Notes: a model not told the origin generated them from the sequence alone. Counted from the first letter of the stretch, positions 51,483 to 61,457 are shown. The stretch is 64,000 nt of DNA from Lachnospiraceae bacterium (GCA_015057025.1 SVFD01000006.1:1-64000), one strand, 5' to 3'. Numbers and translations are program-made.

Positions 51483-52904
51483 ATGAATTTGCCACAGGAT
51501 TTTATCAAACGCATGCAGTTCCTTATGGGTACGGAATATGAGGCTTTTACAGAGGCATATGAAAGGAACGCGTATAAAGCACTAAGAATTAACACATTAA
51601 AAATTGATGTGGAGGCGTTTCGGGAGATTTCACCTTTTGGTTTGGAACCTGTTCCCTGGTGCGAAACAGGGTTTTACTATGGCACATCTGCTGGGTATAT
51701 AGAGAAAAATAAAGGGACGGAAGGTATTACCGAAATAGAAGAACGTCCCGGTAAGCATCCTTATCACGAAATGGGTCTGTATTATATGCAGGAGCCGTCG
51801 GCCATGTCTGTAGCAGAACTGGCAGATGTCCGCCCCGGAGAAAGGGTGCTTGATTTGTGTGCCGCCCCCGGTGGCAAAAGTACTCAGCTTGCGGCAAAAC
51901 TACAGGGACAAGGTTTGCTTATCAGCAATGAAATTCATCCTGCCAGATGTAAAATTTTATCCCAGAATATAGAACGTATGGGGATTCGCAATGCTGTTGT
52001 TACCAATGAAACACCTCAGGGGCTTTCGGCACATTTTATCAATTACTTTGATTGCATTGTAGTGGATGCTCCCTGCTCAGGGGAAGGGATGTTCCGTAAG
52101 GATGAAGAAGCCGTTCGTCAGTGGTCCTTGGAGAATGTTTCCATGTGTGCCCGACGTCAGGATGAGATTTTGGAGGAGGCGGTTAAAATGCTTCGCTCCG
52201 GAGGCAGAATTGTATATTCCACCTGTACTTTTGCACCTGCGGAGGATGAAGAGTGTATAGCTCGTTTTTTAAACAGACATCCTGATTTTAAGGTGGAAAA
52301 AGGTAATGCTTACAGTGGATTTGCTCCCGGAAATCCTGAATGGGCAGAAAATGACGAAAGGGTAAAGGATACCCATCGTTTATGGCCTCATAAAATTAAA
52401 GGTGAGGGACATTTTGCAGCTCTTCTTGTTCATAAGGGGGAGAGTGTCGGCTATAAAGATGACAGTGTAAAAAAGAAGAAGGTAGCCAAGGTTTTGGATA
52501 AAACGAAAGAACAGTTATATAATGAATTTGTGAAAGATGCGTTAAAAGAAGAACCCGCAGGAGAAATGGTTCTTTTCGGGGATGCCTTATATTTATTGCC
52601 GGAGGAAATTAATTTAAAAGGAATAAAAATTCTCCGCCCCGGACTTCATTTAGGTAATTTTGAGAAGAAAAGGTTTGAGCCCTCTCATTCACTGGCGTTG
52701 GCATTAAAGCCCTGTGAGGTAAAAAGAAGTATAAATCTTACTACCCAATGTGATGAACCGGAACGTTATTTAAGAGGCGAAAGCCTGATAACGGAAGGGG
52801 AAAAAGGTTGGACACTGGTATGCGTAGACGGATATTCCCTGGGTTGGGGAAAGGTCAGCAACGGCATGTTAAAGAATCATTATCCTAAAGGATTGCGAAA
52901 ATAG
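51483..52904 (+). CDS. RsmF-like 16S rRNA m5C methyltransferase
   Basis: 473 residues. SAM-binding motif LDLCAAPGGKSTQLA, then NEIHPARCKIL, DCIVVDAPCSGEGMFRKDEEA (catalytic P-C motif) and the second Cys in VYSTCTFAPAEDEE. The C-terminal about 170 residues form the RsmF-type PUA-like RNA-binding extension (ends WGKVSNGMLKNHYPKGLRK). Methylates cytosines of rRNA. Alternative: a tRNA NSUN-type enzyme, less likely. Confidence 0.9.
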   Translation: MNLPQDFIKRMQFLMGTEYEAFTEAYERNAYKALRINTLKIDVEAFREISPFGLEPVPWCETGFYYGTSAGYIEKNKGTEGITEIEERPGKHPYHEMGLYYMQEPSAMSVAELADVRPGERVLDLCAAPGGKSTQLAAKLQGQGLLISNEIHPARCKILSQNIERMGIRNAVVTNETPQGLSAHFINYFDCIVVDAPCSGEGMFRKDEEAVRQWSLENVSMCARRQDEILEEAVKMLRSGGRIVYSTCTFAPAEDEECIARFLNRHPDFKVEKGNAYSGFAPGNPEWAENDERVKDTHRLWPHKIKGEGHFAALLVHKGESVGYKDDSVKKKKVAKVLDKTKEQLYNEFVKDALKEEPAGEMVLFGDALYLLPEEINLKGIKILRPGLHLGNFEKKRFEPSHSLALALKPCEVKRSINLTTQCDEPERYLRGESLITEGEKGWTLVCVDGYSLGWGKVSNGMLKNHYPKGLRK

Positions 52905-52961
52905 AAAAAGGATATTTTACAAAAATTTAGCCGATTAAAGTGGTAATTCAATGATTTTTAC

Positions 52962-52990
52962 TTGCCGAATGACAAGAATAAAGGTATGAT
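52962..52990 (+). promoter_or_regulatory. argC promoter
   Basis: TTGCCG, 17 bp, TATGAT; expected start near 52997, giving a leader of about 100 bases before argC. Confidence 0.55.
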
Positions 52991-53014
52991 ATAAGATAAG
53001 GTTTAAATTGACAA

Positions 53015-53035
53015 TGGGCGTAGTATGCCCTTTTT
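53015..53035 (+). terminator. small hairpin with T-run in argC leader
   Basis: GGGCGTAGTATGCCC then TTTTT, about 20 bases after the expected start. Either a weak attenuator or part of the rsmF terminator. Confidence 0.4.
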
Positions 53036-53097
53036 CCACATGTTTTAGTATAAAACATTAAAATATGTATATTACATAGAGAAAAAATGGAGGAAAG

Positions 53098-54045
53098 ATG
53101 AAAAAGAAAATATATATTGACGGAAGTGAAGGGACGACAGGTCTTCGTATTCATGAAAGATTTCAGGGCAGAGATGATGTTGAAATTTTAACCATCAACC
53201 CCGAACTTCGTAAAGACCCTGCAGAACGTAAAAAGATGATTAATGCTTCGGATATTACTTTCTTGTGTTTGCCTGATGCGGCAAGTATTGAGTCTGTCAG
53301 TCTTGTGGAAAATGAAAATGTAACCATTATCGACACCTCTACCGCTCATCGTACACAGGAAGGGTGGGCATACGGTTTTCCGGAGCTGTCCGTAAATCAT
53401 AGAGATGCGATTAAAAACGGAAAGCGGATTGCGGTTCCGGGATGTTATGCCACAGGTTTTATTTCGTTAGTATATCCTTTAACCGCAGGAGAATTGATTG
53501 CAAAGGACTGCCCCTTATCTTCTTTCGGTATTTCAGGCTACAGCGGAGCCGGTAAAAAGGTAATCGCTGTTTACGAAGATGAAAATCGTGAGAAAATGTA
53601 TGATGCTCCCAGAGAGTATGCACTTTCACAGAGCCATAAACATTTGAAAGAAATGCAGGCAATTACGGGAATTTCCAGAAAACCTTTGTTTTCACCTATT
53701 ATTGCGGACTATTACAGCGGAATGGTGGTATCGGTTCCTTTATATGCAGATTTCTTACAGAAAAAAATGAGCCTTGAAGAATTATGGGGCTATTTTGATG
53801 AGTATTATAAGGGCGAAGCTTTTATTAAAGTAATGCCTTTGGGAAGCGAAGCAGAAACTGCCAATATGCTTCCGGGCAACGAATGTTCCGGCTGGGACGG
53901 ATTGAGAATTTATGTAACAGGAAACGAAGAGCGTTTTGTATTATCAGCGCAGTTTGATAATCTCGGTAAGGGTGCTTCCGGGGCAGCAATCCAGTGTATG
54001 AATATTATTATGGGTTGTGATGAAACAAAGGGATTAAACCTCTAA
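53098..54045 (+). CDS. argC: N-acetyl-gamma-glutamyl-phosphate reductase, type 2
   Basis: 315 residues, the short type 2 length. IDGSEGTTGLRIHERF (nucleotide-binding start), the active-site Cys in VPGCYATGFISL, and HKHLKEMQ (catalytic His) fit ArgC. Reduces acetylglutamyl phosphate in arginine synthesis. No other arg gene is in view; the promoter and leader hairpin point to separate control. GGAGG four to five bases ahead of the ATG. Confidence 0.93.
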   Translation: MKKKIYIDGSEGTTGLRIHERFQGRDDVEILTINPELRKDPAERKKMINASDITFLCLPDAASIESVSLVENENVTIIDTSTAHRTQEGWAYGFPELSVNHRDAIKNGKRIAVPGCYATGFISLVYPLTAGELIAKDCPLSSFGISGYSGAGKKVIAVYEDENREKMYDAPREYALSQSHKHLKEMQAITGISRKPLFSPIIADYYSGMVVSVPLYADFLQKKMSLEELWGYFDEYYKGEAFIKVMPLGSEAETANMLPGNECSGWDGLRIYVTGNEERFVLSAQFDNLGKGASGAAIQCMNIIMGCDETKGLNL

Positions 54046-54062
54046 AGATAAGGAGAAAAAAT

Positions 54063-54869
54063 ATGTTATATATTCTTTTGGCATTGTCATTTTTGTCGGC
54101 GGCGATAATTGTGGCGTTTACAGGATTTTTTACTGCATGGTATTGGATGATACTGATTTTTATCGGTATGTGGGCAGGATGTTTTTTATGCTGGATCATT
54201 ATTTATTTGTTATGGCTGTTTATAGGCTCTCTTTTGCTTAATAAGAAAAAAGAAATTACTAAGCCGAATAAGTTTTATGGTTATTTTGTAAAAGAAACAA
54301 TGAGTCTGCTTCTTTTCTTCTCAAGAAGTAAGGTGCATATGGAGGGAGCGGAGAATATTCCCAGAGATACCAAGTACCTTCTGGTAGCAAATCATTTGTC
54401 CAATTTTGACCCGATTACCTGTATTTCCAAATTTGGTAAAAATGATTTAGTGTTTGTATCAAAACCTGAGAATTTTGATCTTCCCATCGCGGGTAGCTGG
54501 ATGCATCATGCAGGCTTTCTTGCAATTGATAGGGAAAATCCTAAGAATGCCTTGGTTACGATTAATAAAGCGGCAGAATACCTGAAGAATCAGCAGGTAT
54601 CCGTAGGTATTTTTCCGGAAGGAACCAGAAACAAAACTTCAGAACCTTTGTTGGAATTTAAGAATGGTGCGTTTAAAATTGCCACCAAGGCAAAATGCCC
54701 TATTGTAGTGGCGGCTTTGAAAAATACAAGAAAAGTACAGCATAATTTCCCTTGGAAAAAGACCGATATTTATGTGCATATTGAAGTGATTCCGGCAGAA
54801 GAAGTTTCGGTTTCAAATACAGCACATTTGTCAGCACGTGTTTATGATATCTTAAAGGCTAACGTGTAA
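54063..54869 (+). CDS. PlsC-type lysophospholipid acyltransferase
   Basis: 268 residues. Two N-terminal membrane helices (about 3-25 and 30-60), then NHLSNFDPI (N-H-x4-D) and FPEGTRNKT (block III E-G-T-R). Acylates lysophosphatidate to phosphatidate. 17 bp after argC and followed by a lipid-kinase gene, which suits lipid synthesis. Confidence 0.92.
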   Translation: MLYILLALSFLSAAIIVAFTGFFTAWYWMILIFIGMWAGCFLCWIIIYLLWLFIGSLLLNKKKEITKPNKFYGYFVKETMSLLLFFSRSKVHMEGAENIPRDTKYLLVANHLSNFDPITCISKFGKNDLVFVSKPENFDLPIAGSWMHHAGFLAIDRENPKNALVTINKAAEYLKNQQVSVGIFPEGTRNKTSEPLLEFKNGAFKIATKAKCPIVVAALKNTRKVQHNFPWKKTDIYVHIEVIPAEEVSVSNTAHLSARVYDILKANV

Positions 54870-54959
54870 GGCAAATATTTTATTATCAGTTACAGAGGAT
54901 AAATATTGGTAGTTTAAGCATAAACCGACAATATGAAAAACAAAAGAGGGGTACAAACT

Positions 54960-55799
54960 ATGAAATATCTTTTATACAACGGATTGGCAAGCAGCGGCAC
55001 CTGTAAGTCTAAAGCAGAGGAGTACTTGGCAAAAGAAGGAGAAGGCGCCGAGTTGGTTGATTTGGTGGGCCTTGACATAAGAGAATGGATTAAGAAGACT
55101 ACTGCCCAAGATATTATTATTCTGTGCGGTGGTGACGGAACCTTAAACCATTTGGCCAATGATTTGGATGGTGTGGAAATTCCCTGTCCCCTGCTTCACT
55201 ATAAAGCCGGAACCGGTAATGACTTCCTTGTGGATTTGGAAGATATATTGGGAAAAACAGATGTTGGTCCCATTAACGAATACATTAAGAATCTTCCCAC
55301 AGTTAAGGTAAAAGATATTGAGTGTAAGTATATCAACGGCATCGGCTATGGTATTGACGGTATGTGTTGCGAATATGCAGATAAAATGCGTGCGGCAGGC
55401 AAGAATAAGGTAAATTATACAACGCTTGCCATTAGGCTTTGTTTGTTTAAGTATAAAGCACCCAATGCCACTATTACCATTGATGGTGAAGAGTTTAAAT
55501 ACAACAGAGTATGGTTGGCAGCTTCCATGAACGGACAATATTACGGAGGCGGCATGAAGGTGGCACCGGGACAGAAACGTAATTCCGGTAAGCTGTGTCT
55601 TGCTGTGGTACATAATCTTGGAAGACTTAAGTTATTGACTATTTTCCCGAAGATTTTTGACGGAAGCTATGTAAAGCACGAAAAACATGTGGATTTGCAT
55701 TACGGCAATCACATTAAGGTTGCTTTTGATGCACCGATGGCACTTCAGATTGACGGAGAAACAGTGCTTGACGTAACAGAATACGAAGTAACTTTATAA
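54960..55799 (+). CDS. diacylglycerol/lipid kinase family protein
   Basis: 279 residues, DAGK catalytic fold: NGLASSGTCKSKAEE (N-terminal N-G-x-S), IILCGGDGTLNHLAND (G-G-D-G-T-x-N) and the second motif GTGNDFLVDL. Phosphorylates diacylglycerol or a related lipid. ATG 54960 follows GAGGGG; the upstream in-frame ATG has no ribosome site of its own. Next to PlsC: a phosphatidate-supplying pair. Confidence 0.88.
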   Translation: MKYLLYNGLASSGTCKSKAEEYLAKEGEGAELVDLVGLDIREWIKKTTAQDIIILCGGDGTLNHLANDLDGVEIPCPLLHYKAGTGNDFLVDLEDILGKTDVGPINEYIKNLPTVKVKDIECKYINGIGYGIDGMCCEYADKMRAAGKNKVNYTTLAIRLCLFKYKAPNATITIDGEEFKYNRVWLAASMNGQYYGGGMKVAPGQKRNSGKLCLAVVHNLGRLKLLTIFPKIFDGSYVKHEKHVDLHYGNHIKVAFDAPMALQIDGETVLDVTEYEVTL

Positions 55800-55861
55800 A
55801 AGGAATGAATGCTTTCGGAGGAGCCGGCATAGATAAACATAAGAAAATAAGGAGTTAGAGT

Positions 55862-57391
55862 ATGAGTTTTTTCGAGACATTAGCAAATATTAATAGTGCC
55901 ATTAATGATTTTGTATGGGTACAGATTGGCTTGGTAATCTTAATCGGTACCGGTATTTTAATGACTGTTCTGACAGGATTCTTTCAGGTGTCACATATCG
56001 GACATTGGTGGAAAAAAACAATCGGAGGAATGTTTAAGAAGGATTCCTTAAAGAAGAAAGACGAGAAGAGTGTATCTCAGTTTCAGGCTTTATGTACTGC
56101 ATTGGCAGCAACAATCGGAACCGGTAATATTGCCGGTGTGGCAACTGCAATTGTAATTGGTGGTCCGGGAGCTGTATTCTGGATGTGGATTGCGGCATTT
56201 TTAGGTATGATGACTAATTTTTCTGAAAATGTCCTTGGTATTTATTATAGAAGAAGAAATAAGCAGGGTGAATGGTCCGGAGGACCTATGTATTATTTAA
56301 GAGATGGTCTTGGTAAGGCAACAGGCTACGAAAAAATAGGTAAAGTTCTTGCTGTATTATTCAGTTTGTTTGCTATCCTTGCATCATTTGGTATTGGTAA
56401 TATGGGTCAGGTAAATAAAATTACTTTAAACATTAAGTCTGCATTCTTTGCAAATGTAGAGCCGGTGATTGTATTTGGTAATGTGGAACTGATACCTTTG
56501 ATTATTGGTATTTCCCTTGTAATTCTTGGTGGTTTAATTATTCTTGGCGGTTTGCAGAGAATTGCAGCAGTGGCTGAAAAGGTAGTTCCTTTTATGGCTA
56601 TTGCCTATATAGTAGGTGCATTGATTGTTTGCTGCGCAAATATTACACAAATCGGACCAGCTTTTTTAGCTATTTTTAAGTTTGCCTTTGGTATTAAGGC
56701 AGTAGGTGGGGCGGCAGTAGGTATTGCAATTAAAGAAGTAATTACTCAAGGCTGTAAAAGAGGTGTATTTTCAAACGAAGCAGGACTTGGTTCTTCTGTT
56801 ATGGTACATTCCAATTCAGACGTAGTAGAACCTGTTAAGCAGGGTATGTGGGGTATCTTTGAAGTATTTGCGGATACTTTTGTTGTATGTACCATGACTG
56901 CTCTTGTTGTGCTTACTTCCGGTTTTATTAATTTGGAGACTGGTTTGGCTGTAGAAGGTGCAAATGATGCAACTTTGGTTGCACAGGCATTCGGTAATGT
57001 ATTCGGTCAGGCGGGACAGTGGTTTATCGCCATTGCAATGTTGTTATTTGCATTTACAACCGTTCTTGGTTGGTCGCATTATGGTGGTAAGGCAGTGGAA
57101 TATTTATTTGGAAATATCGGTACAAAGATTTATAAGGTAATATTTGTACTTATGATTGTATCCGGTGCACTTATGACTTCTTCGTTGGCATGGGATATTT
57201 CCGATACTTTTAATGGTTTAATGATGGTACCTAACTTGATAGGTGTAGTTGCGCTTTCGCCTGTGGTTGTTAAGATTACACGCAACTATATTAACCGAAA
57301 AATCAAAGGAAAAGATGAAGAACCGGTTTTATCATATGCTCCTGAGATACAGAAAGAGGCAGCTAAGGCTGTGGCTGAAGGCAGAGAGTAA
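55862..57391 (+). CDS. AgcS-type sodium:alanine (glycine) symporter
   Basis: 509 residues, about 10-11 helices. Family signatures: ATIGTGNIAGVATAIVIGGPGAVFWMWIAAFLGM, then EEVITQGCKRGVFSNEAGLGSS and TFTTVLGWSHYGGK-like (FAFTTVLGWSHYG). Takes up alanine or glycine with Na+. Ribosome site AAGGAG before the ATG. Single gene. Confidence 0.93.
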   Translation: MSFFETLANINSAINDFVWVQIGLVILIGTGILMTVLTGFFQVSHIGHWWKKTIGGMFKKDSLKKKDEKSVSQFQALCTALAATIGTGNIAGVATAIVIGGPGAVFWMWIAAFLGMMTNFSENVLGIYYRRRNKQGEWSGGPMYYLRDGLGKATGYEKIGKVLAVLFSLFAILASFGIGNMGQVNKITLNIKSAFFANVEPVIVFGNVELIPLIIGISLVILGGLIILGGLQRIAAVAEKVVPFMAIAYIVGALIVCCANITQIGPAFLAIFKFAFGIKAVGGAAVGIAIKEVITQGCKRGVFSNEAGLGSSVMVHSNSDVVEPVKQGMWGIFEVFADTFVVCTMTALVVLTSGFINLETGLAVEGANDATLVAQAFGNVFGQAGQWFIAIAMLLFAFTTVLGWSHYGGKAVEYLFGNIGTKIYKVIFVLMIVSGALMTSSLAWDISDTFNGLMMVPNLIGVVALSPVVVKITRNYINRKIKGKDEEPVLSYAPEIQKEAAKAVAEGRE

Positions 57392-57412
57392 GTTTTCATG
57401 GAAGAGACAATT

Positions 57413-58303
57413 ATGTCTGATTGCACCCTTTGTCCAAGGAATTGCGCAAGCAACCGGGAGGCCGGCGTAAAAGGTTTTTGTGGAGAAAGTAAGGACATTC
57501 GTATTGCAAGAGCGGCACTTCATTTTTGGGAAGAACCTGTTATTAGTGGACAAAAGGGCTCCGGTGCTGTATTTTTTACGGGATGTAATTTAAAATGTAT
57601 TTTCTGCCAAAATACTTCTGTTGCGTCAAATAAAGTAGGGGCAGTAGTCAGCAAAGAGCGGCTTGCAGATATTTTTATGGAGTTAGAAAAGCAGGGAGCT
57701 GTTAATATTAATTTAGTGACGGCTTCCCATTATGCGCCGCAGGTGGCAGATGTAATTCGTCTGGCAAAGCAAAAAGGTTTGCAACTACCGATTGTCTATA
57801 ATACATCTTCTTACGAGAGAGCGGAGTCACTTAGGCTATTGGAAGGACTTGTGGATGTTTATCTGCCGGATATGAAATATATGGATAGTGGAATGGCCGA
57901 GCGTTATTCAAATGCAGAAGATTATCCACAAATAGCCAAAGAAGCCATTGCAGAAATGTTTCGGCAGGTAGGAGAGCCTGTATTTGATGAGTCCGGCAAT
58001 TTAATGAAGCGTGGGATGATAGTGCGTCATCTTGTAATGCCCGGAGCGGTAAAGAATGCAAAACAGGTAATCGATTATTTGCTGGATACATATGGCGATG
58101 CCATTTATATTAGTCTCATGAACCAGTATACACCTATGAAGGATTTCGAAAAATATCCTGAATTAAATCGGCGTGTAACCCGAAGAGAATACGAGAGAGT
58201 AATATCATATGCACTGGATAAAGGAATAAAAAATGCTTTTATTCAGGAGGGAGAAACTGCAAAAGAAAGTTTTATACCTGAATTTAATCTGACTGGTGTA
58301 TAA
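57413..58303 (+). CDS. PflX-type radical SAM protein
   Basis: 296 residues. An N-terminal Cys motif (CTLCPRNC), then the radical SAM cluster C-N-L-K-C-I-F-C in FTGCNLKCIFCQN. Later LPDMKYMDSGMAERYSNAEDYP is the mark of the COG1313 PflX-like group (putative pyruvate formate-lyase activating-like). True substrate unknown. I chose the ATG at 57413 with GGAAGAG six bases upstream; 57398 (five residues more) is possible. Confidence 0.88.
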   Translation: MSDCTLCPRNCASNREAGVKGFCGESKDIRIARAALHFWEEPVISGQKGSGAVFFTGCNLKCIFCQNTSVASNKVGAVVSKERLADIFMELEKQGAVNINLVTASHYAPQVADVIRLAKQKGLQLPIVYNTSSYERAESLRLLEGLVDVYLPDMKYMDSGMAERYSNAEDYPQIAKEAIAEMFRQVGEPVFDESGNLMKRGMIVRHLVMPGAVKNAKQVIDYLLDTYGDAIYISLMNQYTPMKDFEKYPELNRRVTRREYERVISYALDKGIKNAFIQEGETAKESFIPEFNLTGV

Positions 58304-58331
58304 TATTTAAAAGAAGTGAAAGGAGAACGCA

Positions 58332-58802
58332 ATGTCTGATTTATTAACTTCCGTATATTTGAGAATGGTTAATGGTATTAATTCCGTTACTGATACTTCA
58401 GCGGTTCCGGGTGTAAAAGAAACCGAAAATGCAGGCGAAAACACGGTCTCTTTTCAGGAAATTCTTTCCGAACAGGTGGAAGAATTACAGGAACTGTTGC
58501 AGACTGAAGAGCAATCTCCGTTATCAGAATTAGAAGATACTTTAGATAAAAGTATTCTTGGAGATAACCGCTTGGATTTAAGCAGTTTATCTGAAGAAAT
58601 GCTGTATTCTTCCGGTGGGAGCAGTGTGCTTGCAAGCTTGATGGACGGACATTTTTCATCTATGGTAATGGAAACTTCAGAAGAGGCAGAAGATGAAAGT
58701 CACTTGACGCAAATGTTTGAAGAGCAGGGTGAGAACCGGGAACAACAGATAGAACAGTTGCTTACAAATTTACAGAATACCATTGGTAAAATGGATGAAT
58801 AG
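58332..58802 (+). CDS. acidic coiled protein of unknown function
   Basis: 156 residues, strongly acidic, rich in Glu, Ser, Leu and Gln, with helical EILSEQVEELQELLQ and QQIEQLLTNLQNTIGK parts but no recognised domain. AAAGGAG before the ATG. Between the radical SAM gene (28 bp) and a permease (9 bp), so part of the same transcript. No membrane segment. Confidence 0.6.
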   Translation: MSDLLTSVYLRMVNGINSVTDTSAVPGVKETENAGENTVSFQEILSEQVEELQELLQTEEQSPLSELEDTLDKSILGDNRLDLSSLSEEMLYSSGGSSVLASLMDGHFSSMVMETSEEAEDESHLTQMFEEQGENREQQIEQLLTNLQNTIGKMDE

Positions 58803-58811
58803 AGAACAGTT

Positions 58812-59978
58812 ATGAAGATTATGTTGAATTTTATCAAAAAAGAACCTGTTTTTTGTGCGGCATGCCTGCTGATGCTGGCATCCGCTTTTTTTGTAGTACC
58901 TAACAAAGAATATTTCGGATATATAGATTATAAAGTGTTGGCACTTTTATTTTGCTTAATGGCAGTGGTGGCAGGTTTAAAAGAGATGGGGCTTTTTGAC
59001 AGAATTGCCTCAGCTTTAAGCCGTAAGGTTTCTACAGTACGAAGTCTCACATTATTATTAAGTCTTGTTTGTTTTTTTGTGGCGATGATTATTACCAACG
59101 ATGTGGCATTAATTACTTTTGTCCCGCTGACTGTTCTTATGTTAAAAGGACAAAAAGAAGAAGATGTTATCCGTGCGGTAGTCATTGAAACCATTGCCGC
59201 GAATCTGGGAAGCTGTTTAACGCCTATCGGTAATCCGCAGAATTTGTTTTTGTACGGGTTTGGCGGTTATGAAGTGGGACAGTTTTTGTTGGATATGCTT
59301 CCTGTAGTTGCAGTGTCGTTGGTGGCAGTGGTTTTGCTGGCATTATTCACCCAAAGGAAGCCATTGCAGGTGGGCGGACAAAGTGCAGAAGAAATTGATG
59401 CGGCACAGGGAGAGTTAATCGGACCGGAGGAAGTGAATGTTAAGCCGGAAATCCCTGTGGGAAAGCTTGTAATGTATCTGGTGCTTTTTGTGGTATGTCT
59501 GCTGGAAGTATTTCATGTACTGCATTATTTGATTGTATTGGCAGTGGTAGTAATTGCACTTCTGATTTTTGACCGTAAAATCCTTTTAAAAGTGGATTAT
59601 ATGCTTTTGGCTACATTTATAGCATTTTTTGTTTTTATCGGCAATTTGGGCCAAATAGAAAGGGTGAGAGGGCTGTTGGAAGAATTACTTGCCGGCAGAG
59701 AGATTCTTGTTGGCATTGGGGCATCACAAGTTTTCAGTAACGTACCTGCCGCCATGCTTTTGGCAGAGTTTTCTACAGATATCAAGGGTCTTCTTTGGGG
59801 TGTGAATATCGGCGGCCTGGGAACTTTGATTGCGTCTATGGCGAGCTTGATTTCTTATAAAATCTATGCAAACCGCAAAGAAGCTGAATGTGGCAAATAC
59901 ATGGGATGGTTTTCGTTGTATAATTTTGGATTACTGGCATTGTTTGTGGTGTTGGTGGTGTTCTTTGATTGGAGATAA
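58812..59978 (+). CDS. ArsB/NhaD-type ion transporter (SLC13/CitT superfamily)
   Basis: 388 residues, about 10 helices. MIITNDVALITFVPLTVLML and IETIAANLGSCLTPIGNPQNLFLY are the two conserved re-entrant motifs (N-D-x-A and T-P-x-G-N-P), the second half repeats as QVFSNVPAAMLLAEF. The substrate could be an anion, arsenite or Na+. Overlap or close spacing with the acidic protein suggests co-expression. Confidence 0.85.
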   Translation: MKIMLNFIKKEPVFCAACLLMLASAFFVVPNKEYFGYIDYKVLALLFCLMAVVAGLKEMGLFDRIASALSRKVSTVRSLTLLLSLVCFFVAMIITNDVALITFVPLTVLMLKGQKEEDVIRAVVIETIAANLGSCLTPIGNPQNLFLYGFGGYEVGQFLLDMLPVVAVSLVAVVLLALFTQRKPLQVGGQSAEEIDAAQGELIGPEEVNVKPEIPVGKLVMYLVLFVVCLLEVFHVLHYLIVLAVVVIALLIFDRKILLKVDYMLLATFIAFFVFIGNLGQIERVRGLLEELLAGREILVGIGASQVFSNVPAAMLLAEFSTDIKGLLWGVNIGGLGTLIASMASLISYKIYANRKEAECGKYMGWFSLYNFGLLALFVVLVVFFDWR

Positions 59979-60057
59979 AGTAAGAGCAAATAATATCTTG
60001 AATATAAATTTTTGAAAAATGAATTGATAATACATGCAGGGATGATGAGGAGACGGT

Positions 60058-61260
60058 ATGAACCAAACAACAATTACTTTAAAAAAAGGTGAAGGTAGGC
60101 TTTTAAAGTCCGGCGGGCTTTGGATATTTGATAATGAAATTGCGGACGTAAAAGGAGACTTTGAAAACGGTGATGTGGTATCCGTACAGGATTTTGATGG
60201 TTATTCCATGGGACAGGGTTTTATCAATGTGAATTCCAAGATTCGCGTCCGCATGTTGACAAGGAATCCGCAGACCCTTATTGATGATGAATTCTTTTAT
60301 AAAAGGGCTAAAAATGCCTGGGAGTACCGTAAAAAAACCGTGGATACTTCCAGTTGCCGTTTGATTTTCGGAGAGGCAGATTTTTTACCCGGATTTGTAA
60401 TGGATAAGTTTGAGGATGTGCTTGTGGTGCAGTCCTTGGCTTTGGGAATTGATAAGTGGAAGCTTGCCATCGTGGACGGTATGAAGCGTGCCTTGGCAGA
60501 GGATGGTATTATCATTCGCGGTGTGTATGAGCGAAGCGATGCCAGAGAGCGTATTAAAGAAGGATTGCCTCAGGTAAAAGGTTTTATCGGGGAAGAATTT
60601 GATACTATGGTACAGATTGTTGAAAACGGTGTAAAATATTGGGTGGATGTAAAAGACGGACAAAAGACAGGTTTCTTTTTGGACCAGAAATATAATCGCC
60701 TGGCGATACAGAAGTTATGTAAGGGCGCAAGGGTTCTCGACTGCTGTACCCATACCGGTTCTTTTGCTTTAAACGCCGGTCTGGGCGGAGCAAAAGAAGT
60801 GACGGGTATCGATGTTTCGGAGTTGGCTGTTGAGCAGGCTACGTCGAATGCAAAGCTTAATGGTTTAGAAAATGTAGTACATTTTGAAGTGGATAATGTA
60901 TTTGATTTGCTTCCCAGACTGGAAGCGGAAGGACAAAAGTTTGATGTGGTTATCTTAGATCCGCCTGCTTTTACCAAATCCAGAGCTTCTGTAAAGAACG
61001 CAATGAAAGGTTATCGGGAAATAAATCTTAGGGCTATGAAACTGGTAAAAGACGGTGGCTTCTTGGCAACCTGCTCCTGTTCGCACTTTATGACCTATGA
61101 GTTGTTTACTGCAACGATTCATCAGGCTGCCAATATGGTACATAAACGCTTGCGACAAGTGGAGTTTAAGACACAGTCTCCGGACCATCCGATTCTGTGG
61201 GCTGCGGAAGAGTCATATTACCTGAAGTTTTATGTATTTCAGGTATGCGATGAATTTTAG
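60058..61260 (+). CDS. class I SAM-dependent rRNA methyltransferase (RlmI-like)
   Basis: 400 residues. N-terminal PUA domain (about 1-80; ITLKKGEGRLLKSGGLWIFDNEI), then a middle domain and a Rossmann methyltransferase: KTGFFLDQKYNR, VLDCCTHTGSFALNAG (motif I), VVILDPPAFTKS (motif IV) and the TCSCSHFM Cys motif. Probably m5C on 23S rRNA, as in E. coli RlmI. Stand-alone gene; GAGGAG in the leader. Confidence 0.9.
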   Translation: MNQTTITLKKGEGRLLKSGGLWIFDNEIADVKGDFENGDVVSVQDFDGYSMGQGFINVNSKIRVRMLTRNPQTLIDDEFFYKRAKNAWEYRKKTVDTSSCRLIFGEADFLPGFVMDKFEDVLVVQSLALGIDKWKLAIVDGMKRALAEDGIIIRGVYERSDARERIKEGLPQVKGFIGEEFDTMVQIVENGVKYWVDVKDGQKTGFFLDQKYNRLAIQKLCKGARVLDCCTHTGSFALNAGLGGAKEVTGIDVSELAVEQATSNAKLNGLENVVHFEVDNVFDLLPRLEAEGQKFDVVILDPPAFTKSRASVKNAMKGYREINLRAMKLVKDGGFLATCSCSHFMTYELFTATIHQAANMVHKRLRQVEFKTQSPDHPILWAAEESYYLKFYVFQVCDEF

Positions 61261-61418
61261 GATATAGTAAATTAACGGGATTTGATGTGCGAAGGACTGC
61301 GACAGGGGCGTGGTCCTTTTTGAATTTCAGAGAGGGAGGGAATAGCAACATAAAAAATGATAATAACATGAAAATGCTACTTTTAAATTAAAAGGTTGTC
61401 GAAATTAGTCAATTATAA

Positions 61419-61457
61419 ATTACTCAATCATACTTGACTAAAATATAAATGAGTAAT
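61419..61457. promoter_or_regulatory. inverted repeat around promoter of DUF234 ATPase
   Basis: ATTACTCA (61419-61426) and TGAGTAAT (61450-61457) are perfect inverted arms 23 bp apart that bracket the -35 and spacer of the promoter TTGACT-17-TATGAT (61434-61462). Candidate operator. Confidence 0.5.

Noticed and set aside
60570-60977. 135-codon minus-strand frame in the methyltransferase gene
   Set aside because: Shadow; no ribosome site or homology that I can see.
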